A stretch of 64,000 nt of DNA from Anaeramoeba flamelloides (taxonomy: Eukaryota > Metamonada > Anaeramoebidae): assembly GCA_027625915.1 (NCBI GenBank), contig JANTQA010000057.1, positions 1,488,001 through 1,552,000 of the forward strand, written 5' to 3'. This document shows positions 57,557-64,000 of this stretch, in pieces. The position numbers and the translations under genes were made by a program. The notes beneath the pieces are model-generated. The model searched no databases. It worked only from the letters and a program-made list of their open reading frames with translations, and was not told where the DNA came from. Positions within the stretch are counted from its first letter, which is position 1, and every line of letters starts with the position of its first letter.

Positions 57557-59649
57557 TAAAAATAAATTAAAATTCTTATTTTCTTTCCTTATTTTTTTCT
57601 TTATTTTTTAATAATCATTTATTTGTATTTTATATTACGTCGAATTTTTCTTTCAATTTTTAATTTAATTTTGTTTTTTTCTCATCAAAATCGGGCGCTT
57701 GGAATTTGGTAAACATATTCGGTATAGTGTTGAGTTGGTTATTATTTCATTTACCTCTGGTTAAGTTTTCTTTTTTTTAGATCGTCACAAGAAAATTTCT
57801 TATAGAACAAAAATTCATATTTTTTTTTTATTAATTAAGAAGTTTTTATTTAGGACTCTTTTTGCTTTATTCCAAATTGCACCTTTTTTAATCCTTTGTG
57901 TTGTTCGTTTTTTGTGTTTTGTTTGGGGGAGGTATAAGGAATAAAAAAAATCCATTCTAATAATTAATAAACTTGTTCATGGTTGAATCTTCAACAAATA
58001 GAACTTTACCGAATAGATATGATCAGATCTAGAACGAATCGAACTGGACTTATGCAACAGTAGAGAACTAAAAACAACAAATGTAATCCGAAACTAACCA
58101 AAGTGAACCAATCTTTTGTCACAACCAACAGAGCATCAGTACTTATACTGTGCTAATACTATTGATTCAATATTTTGTATTGGTATTTTGCTAATAATAA
58201 TATTTGGGAAACTTGAAAAAATATCAAAAGATAATAAGGGAAAGATGAGAAAAAAAATTATCGAAAAAAAAAGAAATGTTTGAAAAAAAATTCTTTTTCT
58301 TAAAACCCATTATTTTATAGATGGACCTTATATCTAAAGTTCTTAATATAATAGTAATTTGTTGATTTAAATGGATAGTTTTGTTTTAATATAATTATTT
58401 TGTTTTATCTTAATAACATTATAATTTACTGAGCGAATATTTACACCATTTGAACAAAGATGAGATAATAAACTTATAATAATTTTGAAAATGTGTTTTA
58501 CTATTAATAAGATTATTTTTGTGAGATTAATCAAATTTTTAGAGTTATTTTTTGCAAGTATACTAGTTAACCCCGATTGTTAAAAACCAAACAAAAAAAT
58601 AATAAAAATAATAATAAAACAAGAGTATTTTATTTTTTTTTTCAAAAAGAACCTGTAAAAATATCAAGCATAAAATAATCTTGTTCTATTTACAATATAC
58701 ACCCATTTAGATTGTTTCTTGCTTGGTAAATAAAGAAATTTTAAATCTTTATTCTAATTCCATTTCTTTTTCTTTTTCCTTTTCATCTTTTGAATTATGT
58801 TAATTTAATCAATTTATTTTTATAATTTATTAATTAAAGAAAAAGTTATAATTTGACTGTTTTTTACTTTTTCTTCTTCATCCTGCCTTTTTTATACATT
58901 TATTATTGAACTTTAAGTGAATTGACTTTTTTTTTATCTTTTTATTTCTACTTTTTCACTATTGAAATAATTAATTTATTGACTTGTCCTTTTAAAACTC
59001 TTTTACTTTTTCTTCTTTCTAATATTTTTTTTAATCTGATCATATTTTTCTTAGATATAATGAAACAAATTCCTAAAGAATATATCATCTTGATCAAAAA
59101 ATGATGTACTTACCACCGTTAATACTGAATTAATGGGATTAAATCCCGTCTTATAATAGAAAAAATATCTAATTTTTTATTGACCGTTCTTGAAGACAAA
59201 TAATAATAACAAAAAAAAAAAATTAATTTAACTCAAAAAGAACAAAAAAAAAATAAATCGAATTGAAAAAGATTTATTTAAACTAAAAAAAGAAATATAT
59301 GAGTAAACATAAAATAAAGAATTGAAGATTATAAGTTGACATTCTAAAAATATTTTGCAATAATCAAAAGAATCAAAGAAAAATATTTATTAAAACGCAA
59401 AGATGTTTAAGTTATAAATCAAACTTAACCTTAAATTCAGATCTTTTACTAATTACCTAGATAGATATTATTATGCAATCAATAAAAACTCAAACCAATT
59501 TTACTCTTTAAGTTTAAAGTATGGACATAAGGAAATAATTGAAAATATTGATCATTTTTCACGGTTTTAAACTTCCTATGAAAATAATTTCTTAATTGTT
59601 ATCAAAATAAATGAAAAAATTTAAAAGCCTTAGGAATTAATTTTAATCC

Positions 59650-60005
59650 AAAATAAATTATTTTTCAAAAATTTTGACACACTTTATAATGTTAATGCGA
59701 GTTGTTTTCAGGGTTTATTCTAGTCTTCTTAACAAAAAAATATTCTCTAATTTTTGGATCAGAATCATTTTTTCTATTTTTGCAAATTTGAGTTTTGCTT
59801 TTTCAAATTTTTGTTTTTCTTTTGTTTTTCTTTTTCTTTTTCTTTTTCTTTTTTTTTTGATTTCTTTTTTTTTTTTTTTAAAAAAAGATCATGTGGAAAA
59901 AAAAGAGATCTTTGAAAAGACAAATAATCACTATGAAAATTGTGACTATGTAGTATCTTTGAAAATGAATTTAATTATTCATAAAAAATCTTGTTTTTCA
60001 ACTTT
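59650..60005 (-). mobile_element. Family H-related element, inverted partial copy
   Basis: Reverse complement matches 19060-19440, including the ACTCAC/ACACAC TTTATAATGTTAATG end and the internal poly-A/C-A tract. Both copies by chance read as similar frames starting MTHFIMLM. Confidence 0.6.
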
Positions 60006-61522
60006 TTTTCTGTGAAAGTTCAGTAATAAAAAATTCGGAATGCTCATTTCAAAAATTGTTACTCACTTTTTTTTAGTTTTTGGTTTTTCTTTTTTTTTAA
60101 TTTTTAATATATCAGGCTTTTATACATTTAGAATGACTTAAAAGTTAATTAAAAATCAGATTTAGTTATTAATTGTTCTTGAATACTAAAGGATAATTTT
60201 TTTTTTCAATTTATGATTTCAGGTGAGTCACAATATTTGAAAAAGAGTTTCGTTTGAAATTATTTTCATTAATTAATAATCATAAAATTTATGTTCTGAT
60301 TCTTTGATTTCTGTTTTTATTCATTTGATTGCAATGAAATAATTTCAAGATTGGAGTTTCAAAAAAGCAGCGAATAAAATAAGATATTTTATTAAATTCA
60401 AATAAAAAATAGGAAAAAAAAAAACACAGACTCGGAATAAAGAATGTAAAATTCAGATCGATTAATTTTTTTGTAAAATTAAAGATGAAGTACAAAAATT
60501 TTTTTTCAAACAATCTGGAAACCAGTTGGTAATTTTTAGCTGAACTGTTTTACTGAACTCTATGTAAAAGTATTTTTTTGGTATTACATTTTTTTTTCTT
60601 TTGGATTTTTGTTTTTCTTATTGACACTTTTTGACTAAGGATTATTTTGGACTATTTTGACTTCTGCTTCATTGAAAATTATCTTCTGAATTATGTAAGC
60701 TAAACTTCTGTAAAAATTTCATTTTTAAGATCGTTTAAAAAAAATACAAACCAAAAAGTGTAAGTAATTTTAAAAAAAAATGAATTTAAAAGTAATCAAG
60801 ATATTTTGAAAAGATATCTTATGAAATCAAAATCAAACAGTGAAGTCTCTGAACGCAGAGCAAAGGGTAAAGTATTGGCATATATTTTTATTTTGGGAAA
60901 TCAGAGAAAGTCACAACAAAAATAGACAACATTTTTTTTGAAATTTTAAAAATAATGTGATCAATAATCCATCACAAATTAGTACTATCACAGTACAAAT
61001 TTTGGCCAGTGAAAAATTCACTCAATATTTTTTTCCTCACCTCTGTATAAAAATACAACTTTTTTTGTGAAGAAATAAATATCTGAAATGGAATTTAAGT
61101 ATAAGGACAAAGCATATATAATTTACACCCCCCCCTCAATTATAAAAAAAATAAACAAAAAATGATTTAATTTTAAGGTTTTATTTATTTATTTTTTCAT
61201 CAACAACACTTTTTGGCTAATTTAAGAATTAACCCGATGATTTGAGCAAAATCATGAAAAAGAGAAATTTTTTTTTGTTTCTCCCTATGTGCCAGAGTAT
61301 AAATTCTTGGTTTGATATATTCTTTCCATACCAAGGTTTATTAGTAAAATGACAATTTTTCTCTTCTTCTACGGTTTTCATCAAATCAGTTCGTGGTTAT
61401 ATCATTCTTATTAAAAAAAAAAAAAAACATATAGTTATATTTATTTTTTTTTTTTCACAATAATTTTTTGAAAATTCCAAAATTTGTATTAATGGTTTGA
61501 CTCTTTAATTAAATCTTTTATT

Positions 61523-61789
61523 TTTGTATAAGCCTTGGGTGTTGTTTGGATTTGGATTTTTGGAGTTGTTCGTTGATTTTGATGATTTCGTTTGAATGGT
61601 ATTCTGATTTTGCAAGAATTGATTAAATGACAGGTTTTGTTGATTCGTTAAACTTTGAAGTGGTAATTATTGACTTTGCTTATTTGACACATTTGGTGAA
61701 ATTGCTTGTTGTCAGATATTTGGATTTTGAAAATTTTGAAATGGTTGTTGCAAAGTTTGTTGTTTATTAGGGCTATGTATGGGATGTTT
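61523..61789 (-). pseudogene. Decayed 3' duplicate of the Q/N-rich repeat
   Basis: Read on the minus strand in one frame, this repeats the protein text of the neighbouring gene (LQQPFQNFQNPNI, QQAISPNVSNKQSQ) followed by Q/N-rich text up to NTQGLYKNK. A TGA replaces the CGA codon of the intact copy and a TAA follows further on. It is either a dead former 3' part of the gene or, less likely, a downstream exon with errors. Confidence 0.5.
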
Positions 61790-62224
61790 TTACCTATTTC
61801 TATTTTGTGGGCTTTGTCTATTCTTTAAATTTTGAAACAGCACTTGCCGATATTGTTGGTTTAATACATTTGGAGAATTTGGTTGTTGTCGGATATTTGG
61901 ATTTTGTAAATTTTGTAATGGCTGTTGCAAATTTTGTTTTTGATAAATGTTTTGTAAGTTGTGCATAGGCATGTTTTTATTTTGCATATTAGGTCGATTA
62001 TTAAGATTTTGTAAAGGCACGTTTTGGTTATTAACATTTTGATAGGGTACTCGTCGAATGTTTTGGCTTGGTTTGTTAGGTTGGTTTGGAACAAGCATTT
62101 TATCATGTAGCCGTTGAAACATTATTCTTTCGTTTCTTATCAATCTTAAATTTTGAGTTCTTCTTTCCATTTTGAATTTTTTTTCTAATTCTAAGAAATC
62201 ATTATCCGTTGATTCTAATGACAT
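61790..62224 (-). CDS. Gln/Asn/Pro-rich hypothetical protein
   Basis: The single open frame gives 144 residues from an ATG at 62224. Residues 1-45 are charged and probably helical (FLELEKKFKMERR, RNERIMFQRLHDKM). The rest is a Q/N/P-rich repeat region with recurring QNLxN and QNxN units (PLQNLNNR, MHNLQNIY, PLQNLQNPN, FQNLKNRQ). The frame ends AAT AGG TAA, where AG|GTAAAA could also be a donor leading to further sequence. No family is recognised; low-complexity Q/N proteins of this kind may be scaffold or prion-like, which composition alone cannot show. Confidence 0.5.
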   Translation of the reverse strand: MSLESTDNDFLELEKKFKMERRTQNLRLIRNERIMFQRLHDKMLVPNQPNKPSQNIRRVPYQNVNNQNVPLQNLNNRPNMQNKNMPMHNLQNIYQKQNLQQPLQNLQNPNIRQQPNSPNVLNQQYRQVLFQNLKNRQSPQNRNR

Positions 62225-62440
62225 TTCATAATATCTATTATTTTGTTAAATATTTGTGAATAATTATTTGTTATGATTTCAATATATGATATTTAAGATT
62301 TTGTTTGTTATTGGTATAATTGTTTTAAATATTTTTATATCTCCTAAGTGAGAAAAAAATGGATAACGAAAAAATAAAAAAAAATATTCAAATATCTTAA
62401 AAATAAATCAGTAAAAGGATTTCAAAAAATTGAGAATTTA
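62225..62440. other. Spacer between Q/N-rich gene and LINE remnant
   Basis: Short AT-rich presumed promoter region of the Q/N-rich gene; no specific motif is seen. Confidence 0.4.
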
Positions 62441-62605
62441 AAATATATTATAAATGAAGGAAATTTCACTGATGTAAACCCAAGTGAAAATAAAAATTAT
62501 AAAAAAATATCTTATCACAATTCAAAAAATCTTTAATAATTGGTTAATTAACCCAGAATAAGAAAAATATTGAATACATTAAAAAAAGGTCAATTTTATT
62601 TATTA

Positions 62606-62804
62606 CAGTCAGTTTCACTTTTAAGGCACAAACTGTCAACGAAATTTAAGGCACAAAAAAAAATCTCAAATTAAAGCACAAAATTCAGATTCTAGTAAAA
62701 ATAATTTGTAAAAAAAAAAAATTCCAAAATTTGTGCCTTCTTTTGAGTTTTTTTTGTGCCTTAAATTTGGTTGAAAGTTTGTGTCTTAAAAGCGAAACTG
62801 ACTG
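62606..62804. mobile_element. CAGTCAGTT palindromic MITE, copy 5, inserted in the LINE
   Basis: About 199 bp, starting CAGTCAGTTTCACTTTTAAG and ending CTTAAAAGCGAAACTGACTG, flanked by TA on both sides. It interrupts the LINE just before its NYRPIS-type block. Confidence 0.9.
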
Positions 62805-63477
62805 TAATAAAAAAGGAAATGGGGGGATAACTTTGAATTATAGATCTATTTTTATTAACCAAAGTTTACCAAGATTATTTCGAAAAATGTTATCTAAACT
62901 AATTGAACCTTGTTGGGAATTTATTCATAAATTTCAATTTCGCTTTAGAAAAAAATATGATACTCATGTTGAAGTACTAAATTTCTACAATACTTATAAT
63001 AAGATCAAATCAAACAATGGAAATGGAAATTAAAAAAACATATATTATAATGATTGATAGAGCTAAATGTTTTGATTCAATTAATTTTAAAATAATTAGA
63101 AAAACAATAAAAAAAATTATTTTGTTTGAAATTATCAAAATTTTGTTTAAAATAATACCAAGGGGAAGAACTTGATAAATTTCAATGAGAATGAAATCCA
63201 TCATCACTTATTTTATTTGCTCTAATCTCACATTTTCTCTTATTAAAAATTATACCATCAACAGATCATTACCAAATGTTTGTAGATGATTTAATCTTAA
63301 TTATTAAAGGAAATAAAAATCAATTAAATCAAAAAATTAAATTCAATATCTGAAATTATTTTTCAATTTGGATTAAAACTTAATGAAGATAAAACAGTTG
63401 TATCTAAAAAGATTTTAAAAAATTAAATATTTGGGTATTTATTTCGATAAAAATTCACATATAAACCAAATCATAAA

Positions 63478-63688
63478 ATTAGGGGCAAACTTTTTGATTA
63501 TTATTTTTTTCTTTTTTCATTTATCTTTCAAAAAATAAAATGTATTACACTATATTTTTATTAATTAATCTATATTGGTTATTAGCTCTAAACACTTTCG
63601 TAAAATACGTTTTAATTCAAAAAAAAAAACAATTAAACAAATTTTTTTCTGATGAAAAATCTGTCCCTATTTTTGAAATTTAGCTTAG
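63478..63688. mobile_element. MITE copy 2 of the 51531-51770 family, inserted in the LINE
   Basis: It matches 51531-51770 throughout (ATTACACTATATTTTTATTA, ATCTATATTGGTTATTA, TTCTGATGAAAAATCTG). LINE-like protein text resumes on its right, so it inserted after the LINE. Confidence 0.7.
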
Positions 63689-64000
63689 TTTATAATTTAA
63701 AAGAATCCAAAGAAATAAATAAAACTGTAAATAATTATTTAATAACAATTCTCTGAATAATAGTTTAAAAATTAGATTATTTAAATATTTTATAATAAGC
63801 CAATTGATATATGGATTAGAAATATAGAATTATGAAACAAAAACTTTAAAAACTTTAAATTCTTGGATTAATTTCGTGTATTGTTGGAATATGTAAAATA
63901 AAGAGAAATACACCGATAATTATTTACAAAACAGAATTTACAATTGAAAATATGGTAATTCCGAGAATAAAAAAGATTTAAATTCTAGAATAAATTAGGA

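Larger units (their letters stand above)
57557..61789. other. 4.2-kb mostly gene-free region
   Basis: It holds an inverted family H-related copy (59650-60005), a small less AT-rich island at 57970-58160 with no intact frame, and a 34-codon frame near 60820-60930 with a GTAAAG donor-like site (MKSKSNSEVSERRAKG) that could be a first exon but has no visible continuation. The decayed 3' repeat of the Q/N-rich gene occupies 61520-61789. Confidence 0.5.
62440..64000 (+). mobile_element. Broken non-LTR retrotransposon (LINE) reverse transcriptase, continuing past the window
   Basis: Pieces in plus orientation follow LINE reverse-transcriptase order: KKGN then LNYRSIFINQSLPRLF (NYRPIS-type block, about 62812-62880), FQFRFRKKYDTH (QFGFRKK-type, about 62935), IIMIDRAKCFDSIN (catalytic Asp block, about 63045), FVDDLILI (YADD-type block, about 63280), LKLNEDKT (63380) and a C-terminal stretch YGLEIWNYETKTLKTLNSWI (63805). 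Several stops and frame changes occur between blocks, so it is inactive. Two MITEs are inserted, at 62606-62804 and 63478-63688. No endonuclease domain is visible upstream. Confidence 0.8.

Noticed and set aside
59674-60015. 113-codon frame and its 68-codon relative at 19235-19441, both starting MTHFIMLM
   Set aside because: The similarity comes from the shared family H repeat, and the text runs into poly-Phe from homopolymers.
61523-61789. Stop-codon reassignment (TGA as Arg or sense) to extend the Q/N-rich gene
   Set aside because: Both a TGA and a TAA occur, and all other genes in the window use TAA as an ordinary stop; decay is simpler.

Overview
The window is very AT-rich eukaryotic DNA: long A/T homopolymers, TA and ATT microsatellites, spliceosomal introns with GT..AG ends and CTAA(C)-type branch sequences close to the 3' splice site. 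Gene content (an ankyrin-BTB protein, a RasGAP-VPS9 protein with an asparagine run, a fimbrin-type actin cross-linker) suggests a free-living amoeboid protist, for example an anaeramoebid or amoebozoan. That assignment is inference; no rRNA or organelle marker is present. Gene density is low.

Layout. 1-1074 is one end-truncated copy of a 1.1-kb inverted-repeat element. 2350-9819 (minus) is a GAPVD1/RME-6-like gene (RasGAP plus VPS9) split by a 4.1-kb intron full of small repeats. 9.8-16.4 kb is non-coding and packed with MITE-like elements. 16.4-17.0 kb (plus) is RPS20 in three exons. 21.8-27.7 kb (minus) is a PA2G4/EBP1 homologue whose single 4.6-kb intron holds two tandem copies of the 1.1-kb element and an inverted duplication. 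33.6-34.4 kb (plus) is an unrecognised UBA-like protein. 40.8-41.8 kb (minus) is a basic, TP-rich unknown. 43.95-50.03 kb (minus) is the most unusual gene: an acidic N-terminus, a dynein-adaptor-like CC1 box, about 600 residues of coiled coil, then the four calponin-homology domains of fimbrin. 54.9-57.6 kb (plus) is an ankyrin-BTB-BTB protein. 61.5-62.2 kb (minus) is a Q/N-rich gene with a decayed 3' repeat. 62.4-64 kb (plus) is a broken LINE reverse transcriptase carrying two nested MITE insertions.

Functional themes. GAPVD1-like protein would link Ras-type GTPase inactivation to Rab5-type activation in endocytosis. The fimbrin-type protein cross-links actin and may recruit dynein. RPS20 and PA2G4 belong to ribosome function and biogenesis. 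The genes are not in operons and alternate in strand.

Non-coding DNA. At least ten families of short inverted-repeat elements (about 100-1130 bp, none with a visible transposase) account for much of the intergenic and intronic space. Host introns without them are 96-516 nt, and introns with them are 2.3-4.6 kb. No tRNA, rRNA or CRISPR array was seen. All exon models here come from reading splice signals and protein similarity by eye; no searches were run.
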